From Candidatus Endomicrobium embiratermitis (GTDB lineage: Bacteria; Elusimicrobiota; Endomicrobiia; Endomicrobiales; Endomicrobiaceae), in assembly GCA_009781315.1 (NCBI GenBank), contig WQYI01000006.1:28268-92267 (forward strand): 64,000 nucleotides of DNA, read 5' to 3'. A program made the translations under genes and the position numbers. This document shows positions 17,312-26,720 of the stretch, one piece after another (the stretch's first letter is position 1; every line of letters starts with the position of its first letter). The notes beneath the pieces were generated by a model that did not search any database, was not told where the DNA came from, and saw only the letters and a program-made list of their open reading frames with translations.

Positions 17312-18748
17312 TTATTCCCCCGCTTTTTCAGGAAGCATTATTATATTTTTTTTCTCTAATTCTCCGGAAGGTTCCACATCCAAATCTACGGAATCGACAA
17401 GATAATATGTTTTTTGATCTAAAATTTTATACCCCAGAAATTTTAGCGTCATAATATAAGAGCCTTTAGGGATTTTTATGCCCAAAGGATCCTGCGAAGA
17501 AAAGCCGGCAAACACAACAGCCCCGTTTTCCTCTATTACGACATGAACGTTTGATAACGGATTTGTATAATTTTCCCAGTTATTAACAATATCTTTGAAA
17601 ATCTCGAACCTATACGCTTTAGGCACTTTATCGTCTACAGCTTTAAAAATACGCTTAATTTGTTCGTCGTTTGCCGTTCTCACATCTAAAGAAATACCTG
17701 AAACAGTTCCGGTAATTTCATGCAGTTCTTTTGCGCTTTTTTTATGTTTCTGTGAAAACGATATTAAAAACCCTGCGCTTACCGTCGCCAAAACAACTAA
17801 AAACCCTATAAAATAAATACTTGTAAAAAAATTTCTGTCTCTGGCGGATTTAGGAATACACACGTTAAAATCGTATTTGGCTAAAAATTTATCCTCCGCG
17901 GAAGACTGAAGAGAAGTATCATCGGCTACCGTAACAGGACTGAAAACATAATCTTTTGTAGGATTATAAAAAGTGTTATCTTCGTCTACCCTTAGCGCCA
18001 ATGCCGTGGTATTGTCTCTCCCGCCGGCATTATTGGCCGCCGCTATAAGCTCTTTCGTAACAACGTTAATATCTTTTCCGTGGATATCTACTATGTCTTT
18101 TATAACGGAATCTTCTATTTCGCCGTTTAAACCGTCGCTGCACATTATGTAATAGTCGCCGGGTTTTACCTCAACGGCTCTGTAATCAATTTTAATTACC
18201 GCTCCCGTTCCCAGAGCCCTTGTTATCATGCTCTGTATTTCGACCGTTTTTACGTCTTCTTCTCTCATTTTTCCTTCTTCAATCAGCTCATTAACTTTGG
18301 AATGGTCTTTGGTGAGAAGCTCTATAATGCCCGCTCTTATTCTGTAAAGTCTGCTGTCTCCCGAATGATATATGTGCAGAAGTCCCTTTTCAGCCTCAAC
18401 TTTCGTCGCGACTACGGTAGTTCCCATACCCGCGAGTTTCGGATACTTAAGGGTAAGATTATATAACATTTTATTAGTAAGCATTATTGAAGCTATAGGA
18501 CGAAGTATTTCGATATTTATATGGCTTAACTTGCTGCCTACGATACTTTTTATCTGGGCATCGTTAAGCTTATCGGAAGAGTTCAGCATAACTTCTACGG
18601 CGCACCTGCTGGCAAAATCGCCGGCGGCCCCGCCGCCCATTCCGTCGCATACTATAAAAAAATCTTTCGCGGAATTTATTCCGTAAGCGTCCTGATTTTC
18701 TTTTCTTACTAAACCGGTGTCTGTCCTGGCAGAATATAGAATCTTCAT
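17312..18748 (-). CDS. PP2C-type Ser/Thr protein phosphatase, membrane anchored
   Basis: The 478-residue protein has an N-terminal PP2C domain (about 1-250) with all metal-binding aspartates: NQDAYGI, FIVCDGMGGGAAGD, MCSDGLNGEI and GRDNTT. A membrane segment follows (about 305-328), then an extracytoplasmic C-terminal domain of roughly 150 residues with a carbohydrate-binding/PEGA-like beta pattern. It is the expected antagonist of the Ser/Thr kinase at 22978-25890. The start overlaps the FHA gene stop by four bases (ATGA). Confidence 0.9.
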   Translation of the reverse strand: MKILYSARTDTGLVRKENQDAYGINSAKDFFIVCDGMGGGAAGDFASRCAVEVMLNSSDKLNDAQIKSIVGSKLSHINIEILRPIASIMLTNKMLYNLTLKYPKLAGMGTTVVATKVEAEKGLLHIYHSGDSRLYRIRAGIIELLTKDHSKVNELIEEGKMREEDVKTVEIQSMITRALGTGAVIKIDYRAVEVKPGDYYIMCSDGLNGEIEDSVIKDIVDIHGKDINVVTKELIAAANNAGGRDNTTALALRVDEDNTFYNPTKDYVFSPVTVADDTSLQSSAEDKFLAKYDFNVCIPKSARDRNFFTSIYFIGFLVVLATVSAGFLISFSQKHKKSAKELHEITGTVSGISLDVRTANDEQIKRIFKAVDDKVPKAYRFEIFKDIVNNWENYTNPLSNVHVVIEENGAVVFAGFSSQDPLGIKIPKGSYIMTLKFLGYKILDQKTYYLVDSVDLDVEPSGELEKKNIIMLPEKAGE

Positions 18749-20949
18749 AGAAATTCAACCTTAACCTTTTTAGAACTTTCCCTCATGGCAAGCCTTACTT
18801 TAATAACTAAAAATACGACTAAAAGCGATATTCCTACAAATAACATTTTCCTGTATTTTGACTTGTAAGCGTCAAGCCCGTCAAAACCGGTATGCGACTG
18901 ATTTCCCAAAAACATAGGCCATACGCGGAAGTTTTTCATAGTTCTCGCATTAGTGTCGATTACCTGAAGCGCATCCGTGGAATTTGCAAATAAAATATTT
19001 AAAAAACCTTTCCCGAATAAATCGGCAATAACAGGCGAAGAAGTAATCGGGCTGTTGCTGGCTCTTATTTCAGCCATTACTTCAAACTCTTTGCGTCTGG
19101 GGTTACTTTTAATAACCATTATTCTTCCGTCTTCCGTGGCTATTACGAAATCCATTAAACCGTCTTTATCAAAATCATACATTGCCGGCGAAGATATCAT
19201 CCTTCCGGCGCCGGGAATTTGAAGCTTCCACAAAAGCTCTCCGGTCGGATATCCGATTTTTCCGCGCAAACCTAAAACAGAACCGTTTGCGGAAACAACA
19301 AACACGTCGCCTGTGCCTTTCCCGGTAAGATCCGCTACAAGCGGCGAAGCATTGCGGGACAGACCCGCGGGAGGAGTAGGTTCGACAAAATACGTCCAGC
19401 TGACGTCAAATTTACTGACGTCTATTGCGGAAATATACTGAGGAACGTTTGACTGCACTATAACGGCCGGAATGCCGCTGCCGTTAATATCGCCGACGAC
19501 CGGAGCTCCGGCTATAAGATGCGGTTTGTTGGTTTTTGCAAACAAGTCCACGGTCTTTTTTGTCCTGGACTTGCCGTCTATAAAATACACCTTGCTGGCG
19601 TAATTAGCCACTACTACCATCGGAGCAATGTCTTTTGTCTGGTAAAGAACGGGGCTTGCATATATAGGAGCTTCCACATATTCGGTATATTTTTCATACA
19701 AACTGTCATAACCGACGTTATAAAGGAAGTGTACGGCGCCGTCTTCTGAACATACGACTATGTCCATTTTTCCGTTACCGGTCAAATCCGCTACAAGAGG
19801 AGTCATTTCAGACACCACGCCGCCTAACATTTCTTTTCTTATAAGGGTGCCGGACAGTCCGTCAAAAATAAAAAGCATTGAGGAATCCGACAAAACTATT
19901 ATATCTTTGGTCCCGTCGTTATTTACGTCGGCAAGCATCGGCGAAGTCTTGCCTGAATTGAAAATTTCTATCTGGCGCCATAACGGGTCTCCTGTTCTGG
20001 CATCCCATGCGTATAAAAACCCCGACGCGGTAAGCATAGCTATGCTGTTTCTGCCGGTTCCGGTCAGGTCTCCCACAGCCGGAGTGGAAGTAATATCAAA
20101 TTCCTCGAAATTTCTTAACGGAATATCTTTTCTAAAATCCTGATTAAGGCTCAAAGACAATTTCCAGCCTTTAGATTCCGGCGATAATAAAGAAATTCCG
20201 CTCCAGCCGGCCACTATATAAAACAGAGATACGCCTAAAACCGTCAATGTAAACAGCAAAGACAAAGGCCTTATTATTTTCAGCAAAAATATGCGCTGCT
20301 TAGCCGGGAGCGAATAATTTTCGTTTTTCGAACTTACAAACCTGAATATCGTCCTGCCTATTGAAATTTCATCGCCCGGTTCTATAATCATACTGTTAAG
20401 CTGTCCGACTTTTTGCCCGTTTACCGCAACTCCGCCAGTGCTTCCGACGTCGGTAATAAAAAACTGGCTGCCGTTTACGGAAATTTTGGCATGTCCCTTC
20501 GAAGCCGTCATATCGCCGGAAAGAACTATGTCATTTTCAATACCGCGCGGAGACTGCTGTTCCCTGCCTATAAAAGTATCGCCGTTTTTTACGGAAAATT
20601 TCTTTCCGAAAAATTTCCCGAAAATTCCTATAAGATAATAATCCGGCGCCTCCGGCGAAACATCGGGCGCCATAACTATGTAGTACTGCCCTATACCTAT
20701 TATATCCCCGATTTTAAATTCGGATTCCGAAACTGTTTTACCGTTTAATTTTGTTCCGGTTATTGTATTCTGGTCCTTGACCGAATACCCTCCGTCTTTA
20801 AAAATAATCGAACAATGATGATCGGAAATATTACTGTCTTTTATGAGAATATCATTGCCCTTTTTGCTTCCCACAAAAATTCTGGATTTACGTTTGAGCA
20901 CGTATTCGCCTAATATTTCTTCTTTTTTCTTCAAAAACAGCCTTGGCAT
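18745..20949 (-). CDS. Double-FHA, membrane-bound beta-propeller protein
   Basis: The 734-residue protein has two N-terminal FHA domains. The first (about 15-95) shows VGSKKGND and SDHHCSI; the second (about 115-205) shows FIGREQQ, SKGHAKI and VAVNGQ. FHA domains bind phosphothreonine and are likely readers of the nearby kinase. A membrane segment (about 225-250) leads to a large extracytoplasmic FG-GAP/PQQ-like propeller with repeated blocks such as VADLTGNGKMDIVV, VGDINGSGIPAVI and MYDFDKDGLMDFVI. A final membrane segment lies at about 705-722. The start has AAGGGAG upstream. It could couple an envelope-sensing propeller to cytosolic phosphosignalling, which is inference. Confidence 0.88.
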   Translation of the reverse strand: MPRLFLKKKEEILGEYVLKRKSRIFVGSKKGNDILIKDSNISDHHCSIIFKDGGYSVKDQNTITGTKLNGKTVSESEFKIGDIIGIGQYYIVMAPDVSPEAPDYYLIGIFGKFFGKKFSVKNGDTFIGREQQSPRGIENDIVLSGDMTASKGHAKISVNGSQFFITDVGSTGGVAVNGQKVGQLNSMIIEPGDEISIGRTIFRFVSSKNENYSLPAKQRIFLLKIIRPLSLLFTLTVLGVSLFYIVAGWSGISLLSPESKGWKLSLSLNQDFRKDIPLRNFEEFDITSTPAVGDLTGTGRNSIAMLTASGFLYAWDARTGDPLWRQIEIFNSGKTSPMLADVNNDGTKDIIVLSDSSMLFIFDGLSGTLIRKEMLGGVVSEMTPLVADLTGNGKMDIVVCSEDGAVHFLYNVGYDSLYEKYTEYVEAPIYASPVLYQTKDIAPMVVVANYASKVYFIDGKSRTKKTVDLFAKTNKPHLIAGAPVVGDINGSGIPAVIVQSNVPQYISAIDVSKFDVSWTYFVEPTPPAGLSRNASPLVADLTGKGTGDVFVVSANGSVLGLRGKIGYPTGELLWKLQIPGAGRMISSPAMYDFDKDGLMDFVIATEDGRIMVIKSNPRRKEFEVMAEIRASNSPITSSPVIADLFGKGFLNILFANSTDALQVIDTNARTMKNFRVWPMFLGNQSHTGFDGLDAYKSKYRKMLFVGISLLVVFLVIKVRLAMRESSKKVKVEFL

Positions 20950-20970
20950 TGTTTACTCCCTTATTAACCA

Positions 20971-21024
20971 AAAGTGAAGAGCGCTAAGTGATTGCATAGT
21001 AATCACTTTTACTTCTCACTTTGC
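20971..21024. repeat. AAGTGA-word hairpin in FHA/coiled-coil spacer
   Basis: Inverted repeat with an arm AAAAGTGAAGAGCGCTAAGTGA and partner TCACTTTTACTTCTCACTTTG. It lies in the 80-bp spacer between the coiled-coil gene and the FHA gene. Its word resembles that of the longer hairpin at 27563-27690. Confidence 0.6.
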
Positions 21025-21029
21025 CTTTA

Positions 21030-22934
21030 TTATCTGGCTATAAAAAATTTATACATGTCATTCAATCTGTTTTCCACTCTTTCAATATCCGAACGCATTT
21101 CGTCTTGCGATTTTCTTATTTCGCTTTTCATATCGCCCGCAGTAGGCATTTCCGAAATGATTTTCCTTAATTCATTAAGCTGGTCTATAATAAAGTCCGT
21201 ACCGACCGAAGAACCTTTCCCTTTTGCAGGCGACGCGGCAACAGTCCCTCCCCCGGAGTCAAGCTCATCAAGTTTTTTAGACAACCGCACATAGTTTGTC
21301 TGTATCTGTTCAAGAGTTCTTTTTATTTCAGTTATATCTGATGAAAACGAATCGCGCACATAAGAAGTCTTGTTTAAACTTGTTACGGTTGATTCCATGC
21401 TCTCAAGTCTCTTTGACAACGAATTAAGCTTTTCGTTAATAATGTTTATCCCGTTAGCATCATAAGAAACTTCGGAACCTTTATTTCTGGATTTTGACAA
21501 CCCCGCTATCTGATTTTCATTTAAATCAATTCTCTTTGCAAGCAAATCAAGTTTTGAAATAACGTCCGCCTCTGTGCTGCTAAATGTTTTTGAAAATCCC
21601 GCTATTTGATTTTCATTTAAATCAATTCTCTTCGAAAGTAAATTAAATTTTAAGATGACGTCGTTTAAGTCCTTTGAAGAAATTTCGGAACCGCTGCCTT
21701 TAGAAACCGTTTTTGACAGTCCTGATATTTGATTTTCATTTAAATCAATTCTCTTTGCAAGCAGATCAAGTTTTGAAATTATGTTATTTATGTCCTTTGA
21801 AGAAAATTCAGGACCGCTGTTAGAAACTGTTTTTAACAGCACTGCTATCTGGTTGTCATTTGAATCTATTCTTTTAGCAAGCAGATCAAGTTTTGAAATT
21901 ATGTTATTTATATCCTTTGAAGAAAATTCGGAATCGCCGCCTTTATTAGAACCTATTTTTGACAATCCTGCTATTTGATTTTCATTTAAATCAATTCTCT
22001 TTGCAAGCAGATCAAGTTTTGAAATTATGTTGTTTATGTCCTTTGAAGAAAATTCGGAATCGCCGCCTTTATTAGAACCTGTTTTTGACAATCCTGCTAT
22101 TTGGTTATCATTTGAATCTATTCTCTTCGAAAGCAAATTAAGTTTAAAAACGATGTCGCTCATGTCCTTTGAAGAAAATTCGGAATCGCCGCCTTTATTA
22201 GAACCTGTTTTTGACAATACTGCTATTTGGTTATCATTTGAATCTATTCTCTTCGAAAGCAAATTAAGTTTAAAAACGATGTCGCTTATGTCCTTTGAAG
22301 AAAATTCGGAATCGCCGCCTTTATTAGGACCTGTTTTTGACAATCCCGCTATTTGGTTTGAAGTTAAATCCATCCTCTTTGAAAGCATATCCACTTTCAC
22401 ATTTAAAGAATCTATATTTTTTAACAAGGAAGCCGAACCTTTGAAGCCTGAACCGCCTCCGGATTCAACCTGCTGCTGCAATTCTCTGAACACCTTAGAA
22501 TTTTTTAAACTGCTGTCCAAAAGCATCGGCATATTAGGCGTTAAATCGGAAATGAGCTGAACTATATCCACTCCGTCCGACGATTTACCGCCTTTTTTTT
22601 CAAAAGAAGAAATCTTGTTTTTTAAACTATCGAATTCCTGACGGGTTATAAACGTTTTAGACGCATCAGCGGACAGCGAGGCAACAGCACTTCTTGTCCT
22701 TTTGTCGTATTCATAAAGAGCCTGAAGCAAAGATCCTCTGGTTACAGGCTCTTCCTCGACAAAAACGGTTTCCCCGTACCTATCGATAAATTTGGGCATT
22801 TTTGTACTGAACTCATTGATTATCTCCCTTAAAACAGGATCATTAACGTCGCGTTTTACGGCTGAAAACACGGGAGCGGCGTTTACTGTCATAACTGCGG
22901 CAACAAACAAAGAAATCATCTTTTTAATTTTCAT
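21030..22934 (-). CDS. Exported coiled-coil protein with 42-residue repeats
   Basis: The start is taken at ATG 22934 (634 residues), preceded by AAGAGGTG; the signal peptide then follows directly (1-25, ending PVFSA). The middle has about eight imperfect 42-residue repeats with a core like FSSKDINNIISKLDLLAKRI and then DxNENQIAGLSK. Because 42 is six heptads, a continuous trimeric or dimeric coiled coil in the periplasm or on the surface is likely. A further coiled coil follows (about 510-634) with a flexible GSG-rich linker. I recognise no family. Its place between the kinase and FHA genes suggests a structural or sensing role in the same system. Confidence 0.75.
   Translation of the reverse strand: MKIKKMISLFVAAVMTVNAAPVFSAVKRDVNDPVLREIINEFSTKMPKFIDRYGETVFVEEEPVTRGSLLQALYEYDKRTRSAVASLSADASKTFITRQEFDSLKNKISSFEKKGGKSSDGVDIVQLISDLTPNMPMLLDSSLKNSKVFRELQQQVESGGGSGFKGSASLLKNIDSLNVKVDMLSKRMDLTSNQIAGLSKTGPNKGGDSEFSSKDISDIVFKLNLLSKRIDSNDNQIAVLSKTGSNKGGDSEFSSKDMSDIVFKLNLLSKRIDSNDNQIAGLSKTGSNKGGDSEFSSKDINNIISKLDLLAKRIDLNENQIAGLSKIGSNKGGDSEFSSKDINNIISKLDLLAKRIDSNDNQIAVLLKTVSNSGPEFSSKDINNIISKLDLLAKRIDLNENQISGLSKTVSKGSGSEISSKDLNDVILKFNLLSKRIDLNENQIAGFSKTFSSTEADVISKLDLLAKRIDLNENQIAGLSKSRNKGSEVSYDANGINIINEKLNSLSKRLESMESTVTSLNKTSYVRDSFSSDITEIKRTLEQIQTNYVRLSKKLDELDSGGGTVAASPAKGKGSSVGTDFIIDQLNELRKIISEMPTAGDMKSEIRKSQDEMRSDIERVENRLNDMYKFFIAR
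21475..22385 (-). repeat. 126-bp in-frame tandem repeat array
   Basis: About seven to eight tandem copies of a 126-bp unit encode the 42-residue coiled-coil repeats. Neighbouring copies (for example those starting at 22027 and 22153) are nearly identical, which indicates recent unit duplication. All indels preserve the frame. Confidence 0.9.
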
Positions 22935-22977
22935 ACCGCACCTCTTAAAATAAAAATTCAACTAAATTTTATTTGAC

Positions 22978-25890
22978 TTATTTAAGCGGTTTTGCGCAAT
23001 TCACGCAAAATCTAAGTTTTCTTCCGGCCGGCACTGTATTTATATAACCGCAATAAGGACATAATATTACCTGAACGTCACCTTCTTTTTCTTCCGGAGA
23101 AGTAACGACAGGCGTCCTAGGTTTGTCAGGTTCAGGTTTGTCAGGCGCAGGAGGAATAACAACTATCGGTTCTGTCTCTTCAGCAGGAGCTTCAGCCACC
23201 ATAATTATTTTATGACTATATCCCCTGCCGGGAGCTAAAACAACGTCAAACTGCTGTTCTATATAACCTTGCGCGACAACTTTTCCTATTACCTGACCCG
23301 GGTCAAAAGTGTCAGTCCACGCGCCTTTATTATTTGTTTTTCCGGCGATTTTATCGTCAATCCAGACAAAAACGCTTTCAAGCGGAATTTCTTTTCCTTC
23401 ACCGTTTAAATACACTACGGATATATTGAGAGGCACTTTTGCATAAACCATTTCCGCTTTTACGGAATTTATTTTTTCTATATCGACATTGTTTCTCACG
23501 TAAGGTTCAAATTCGTCCGCGGTAAAAGTAAATTTATAAACACCGCTGGGAAGAGGAACGGTAACCGGCTTGCCGGTGCCGACTTCTCTTGTAGTCTGAA
23601 ATTCTTTGCCTTCAATTTTAAGTTTAGCTACAAAAGATTCGGCTCTGCTTTGGCTTGATTGAACCCTGAAAGTAATATATTTATTCATTTTAACAAAAAG
23701 TTCCGACGCAGACGCAGCCGAAATCTCAACTTGTTTTACAGACTCGCCGTAGCGGCCTTCAGGATCCATAAATCTTACTTTGTAATTTCCGGCTACCATA
23801 TTTGTAGTTAAAGGAGTAACTCCTCTGGGCTTGCCTTCGCCGTCAACATGAACCGTCATTTTTGACGGAACGGAAGTAAATTTAAATTTCTTAAACATTC
23901 TGCCTTTTATGGTAAATATATTTTCTCCGTCTATGTTTTTAAGTCCGGTTTCCCAGAAACGTTTATCGACATCGCCGAATATTTCTTCTTTGGTAGATCT
24001 TGAAAAATCTATGTTGCAAAACCCGTCTTCGTGCCCTTTGGATTTTGAACCCAGATCTTCAAACCCGGCAAGAGCAAGCCTTACGGTATGCTCTCCGGCG
24101 CTTAACTGTATTTTACACGGAGTAACGCCGAACTTATTGCCGTCTATATAAACATCGGCTCCCTGAGGGTCGGAGTTTACGTCGAGATCAAAATCGAAAA
24201 CAAGCTCTATCTTTTCATTTTTCCTTCTGTCGGACCTTGACGTTCTTTCTTCAATTTTGACAAGACGCCGCACCGGTCTGAAACCTTCCTTCAAAGCCAC
24301 AATATCATAAGTCTGCGGCTGTATTTTTCTTAAAGGAATAGGCATATTCGAACTTTCGCTCTGAAGGATTATGGTGCCGTCTCTTGCTTTCATGGTTACC
24401 ATGGCTCCTGCCGGAACCGTGGTTATTACAATGTCCGGCGGATACATTCTGGCATACACGGCTTTTCCGAAAGGAGTAATTTGTTTAAAAATATCTATGC
24501 CGAAAAATAAGAGCGCCGCGAAAACTATAAAAATCGCAGTTTTTATTATCCTGCCTTTAAGCGCTTTAAATTGCTTTACAAACCAGTCCCCGACTTCTTC
24601 AAAAACCGTTTTACCTTTGGCTTCTTCCTGAACCTGCGAAGGCGTTTTTGCAACCTTTTGCGGCTGTGCAAAATTATCAGACGGAGGTTTATCATACTGC
24701 TGGGCCGCATTCTGGGACTCAAGAATAACGCCGGCTGCTGCGACTGTTTCAACATTATTTTGATTTTGTTCGTTTTGGAAAGGAGTACTTTGAGACTGAA
24801 TGTCCGACGGAGCTGTATTGATTAAATCTCCGACCATAAAATCATGACAAATTATCCTCTGGATTGAGGTATTATTCTTTATTTCCTGCCTGTCTACGGA
24901 CTTTATAATGTTGACTACACTGTCGGAAGCATTCAGATTGTTTTCCATAACTTTGGAAATAAAAGACGCTAAATCCACAGACAATTCTTCGGTCTCAACG
25001 CCTTTCAAAAGCCTTCTTAAATCGCGGTACATTTCTATGGCTCTTTCGTATCTTACGTCTTTTTCCTTTTCTAAAGCCTTAGAAAGTATTTCCTTTATTT
25101 CATAGGGAAGTTTAAAACCTTTAAGCAAGGCTATGTCGAATTTCTCGTTCATAACCTGTTCTTTTATCTCATGATTTGTACCGTTGTAAAGCTGTTTGCC
25201 CGTAAGCATTTCATACAAAACAACGCCTATGGAAAAAATATCGGAGCGGTGGTCTATGCTAGATTCGCCTCTTATCTGTTCCGGAGACATATACGGATAT
25301 TTTCCGGTTACTACGTTTTGTTTTATGCCGTCTTTTATTTCGTCGGCGGTTTTCGCGATTCCGAAATCGCTGAGTTTTACGTTTCCGTCAAATGAAATCA
25401 AAACATTTCCCGGAGATATGTCGCGGTAAACTATCCCGAAAGGCTTGCCTGTTATCGAATCTCTCGCCACTCGGTTGGCGTAATCAATTGCCTTAAGCAC
25501 GCTTATGCATATTAAAACGGAAAGTTCCCAGGGGATTCTTATCTGAAGTTCATTACATCTTCTTATTACGTCTTCTAAATCAACGCCTCTTACAAAGTCC
25601 ATTGCAATATAATAGGCGCCGTTGTTTCCTTTCCAGAAATGCTGTACCCTTACGATATTGTCGTGGATAATATTTTTAGCTATTAAAGCTTCTTTATAAA
25701 ACATTTCCACAAATTTCTGTTCCGAATATTCTTTGCGGAGTTCTTTGACGGCAATAAAATTTCTGAGGCTGAAATCGTACGCCTGCCATACGACGCCGAA
25801 ACCGCCCTGTCCTATTTTTTTCACGGTTACATATTGGTCATTAATAAATAAACTTAAATCCAAGCCGTTAAGAGATTTACTTTCAGCCAT
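22978..25890 (-). CDS. Ser/Thr protein kinase with PEGA domains and C-terminal zinc ribbon
   Basis: The 970-residue protein has an N-terminal Hanks-type kinase domain (about 12-290). Visible motifs are IGQGGFGVVWQAYD, the VAVKEL-type lysine in FIAVKELRKE, the catalytic loop YRDISPGNVL (HRD replaced by YRD), SDFGIAK and MSPEQIRGES. A Q/N-rich linker leads to one membrane segment (about 445-462). Several PEGA-type beta domains (about 475-880) follow, including SDPQGADVYIDGNKFGVTPC and SVPSKMTVHVDG. A Pro/Glu linker leads to a C-terminal CPYCG...CVNC zinc ribbon. The ribbon after a PEGA region is odd if that part is periplasmic. It heads a run with the FHA, PP2C and receiver genes. Confidence 0.9.
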   Translation of the reverse strand: MAESKSLNGLDLSLFINDQYVTVKKIGQGGFGVVWQAYDFSLRNFIAVKELRKEYSEQKFVEMFYKEALIAKNIIHDNIVRVQHFWKGNNGAYYIAMDFVRGVDLEDVIRRCNELQIRIPWELSVLICISVLKAIDYANRVARDSITGKPFGIVYRDISPGNVLISFDGNVKLSDFGIAKTADEIKDGIKQNVVTGKYPYMSPEQIRGESSIDHRSDIFSIGVVLYEMLTGKQLYNGTNHEIKEQVMNEKFDIALLKGFKLPYEIKEILSKALEKEKDVRYERAIEMYRDLRRLLKGVETEELSVDLASFISKVMENNLNASDSVVNIIKSVDRQEIKNNTSIQRIICHDFMVGDLINTAPSDIQSQSTPFQNEQNQNNVETVAAAGVILESQNAAQQYDKPPSDNFAQPQKVAKTPSQVQEEAKGKTVFEEVGDWFVKQFKALKGRIIKTAIFIVFAALLFFGIDIFKQITPFGKAVYARMYPPDIVITTVPAGAMVTMKARDGTIILQSESSNMPIPLRKIQPQTYDIVALKEGFRPVRRLVKIEERTSRSDRRKNEKIELVFDFDLDVNSDPQGADVYIDGNKFGVTPCKIQLSAGEHTVRLALAGFEDLGSKSKGHEDGFCNIDFSRSTKEEIFGDVDKRFWETGLKNIDGENIFTIKGRMFKKFKFTSVPSKMTVHVDGEGKPRGVTPLTTNMVAGNYKVRFMDPEGRYGESVKQVEISAASASELFVKMNKYITFRVQSSQSRAESFVAKLKIEGKEFQTTREVGTGKPVTVPLPSGVYKFTFTADEFEPYVRNNVDIEKINSVKAEMVYAKVPLNISVVYLNGEGKEIPLESVFVWIDDKIAGKTNNKGAWTDTFDPGQVIGKVVAQGYIEQQFDVVLAPGRGYSHKIIMVAEAPAEETEPIVVIPPAPDKPEPDKPRTPVVTSPEEKEGDVQVILCPYCGYINTVPAGRKLRFCVNCAKPLK

Positions 25891-25922
25891 TATTCATCAC
25901 CTTTAACAATATTATTAGGCAT

Positions 25923-25952
25923 ATTATAATATATTACATATTGATTTTACAA
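25923..25952 (-). promoter_or_regulatory. Candidate sigma70-type promoter of the kinase gene
   Basis: On the minus strand, TTGTAA (25952-25947) is followed after 18 bases by TATAAT (25928-25923), about 33 bases before the kinase ATG. The -10 box is perfect and the -35 matches 4 of 6. The spacer from 25891 to 26023 is very A+T-rich and holds no gene. Confidence 0.5.
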
Positions 25953-26023
25953 TAGTTTTTTAAAAGATTGAAATTCGAAGGCCCGGCCTGCCCTGCAACT
26001 TCACGCAGAGCGAACTCCGACAT

Positions 26024-26719
26024 CTAAACTTCCGTAATCGTTTCAGTATTATTACCAACGGTTTCAAAAGCCTGTTTATCGACAATTGCAGGTTCGGTTT
26101 GCAGCTGCTGTGCGTACTGCGAATCAACGGTTTCTTTTTCTCCGCTATTAAAAGGCAGTTCCGGTTCCGGGAGATTTTCAGTCTGCTGCGCTTCTTTAGG
26201 CACATTATCTATCAGCGGAAGTTCGCTTAAATGCGCAAGACCGAAATGTTTTAAAAACTCCTGCGTCGTGCCGTAAAGCAAAGGCCTTCCGAGCGTCTCT
26301 TTTCTTCCGACTATTTTTATTAACTTTCTTTCAAGAAGCGTATCTATTACGCCCGAAGATTCCACGCCTCTTACTTCGTCGATTTCAGCTCTGGTTATCG
26401 GCTGTTTGTAAGCTATCATGGCAAGCGTTTCAAGCGCCGAAGGAGAAAGTTTTAAAACATTTTTTTCTTTGAGAAGCTTTTTTATCCACGGCGAAAAATT
26501 TGTTTTTGTCGCGAACGTCCATCCTTCCGCCACGAATTTAATTTCATAGGGCTTATTCATATTTTCATATTCGGTTTTTAATTCGTTTAAAAGATTTTCA
26601 ATATTTGCCGTATCGGAATAATCTTCTTTGATTATGTCTTTAAGCTCTTTCAGGCTCAAAGGCCTTTCCGACACAAAAAGCAAAGCTTCCAAAACTTGTT
26701 TAACTTCAGATATTTCCAT
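26024..26719 (-). CDS. scpB: Segregation and condensation protein B
   Basis: Winged-helix subunit of the SMC-ScpAB condensin complex. The start is taken at ATG 26719 (231 residues): AGAGGA lies just upstream and MEISEVKQVLEALLFVSERP matches the usual N-terminus. Further motifs are ETLAMIAYKQPITRAEIDEVRGV and LLYGTTQEFLKHFGL. A glutamine/glutamate-rich tail of about 60 residues extends past the family core. It begins two bases before scpA ends, so the pair is co-translated. No smc gene is in the window. Confidence 0.93.
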   Translation of the reverse strand: MEISEVKQVLEALLFVSERPLSLKELKDIIKEDYSDTANIENLLNELKTEYENMNKPYEIKFVAEGWTFATKTNFSPWIKKLLKEKNVLKLSPSALETLAMIAYKQPITRAEIDEVRGVESSGVIDTLLERKLIKIVGRKETLGRPLLYGTTQEFLKHFGLAHLSELPLIDNVPKEAQQTENLPEPELPFNSGEKETVDSQYAQQLQTEPAIVDKQAFETVGNNTETITEV

Positions 26720-26720
26720 C

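Noticed and set aside
21475..22385. Regular repeats that could suggest a CRISPR array
   Set aside because: The period is 126 bp with no unique spacers, and the whole array is one open coding frame of a coiled-coil protein.
22027..22560. Open plus-strand frame opposite the coiled-coil repeats
   Set aside because: It is the mirror of a repetitive coding sequence. It has no ribosome-binding site, and its protein is only a translation of the antisense repeat.
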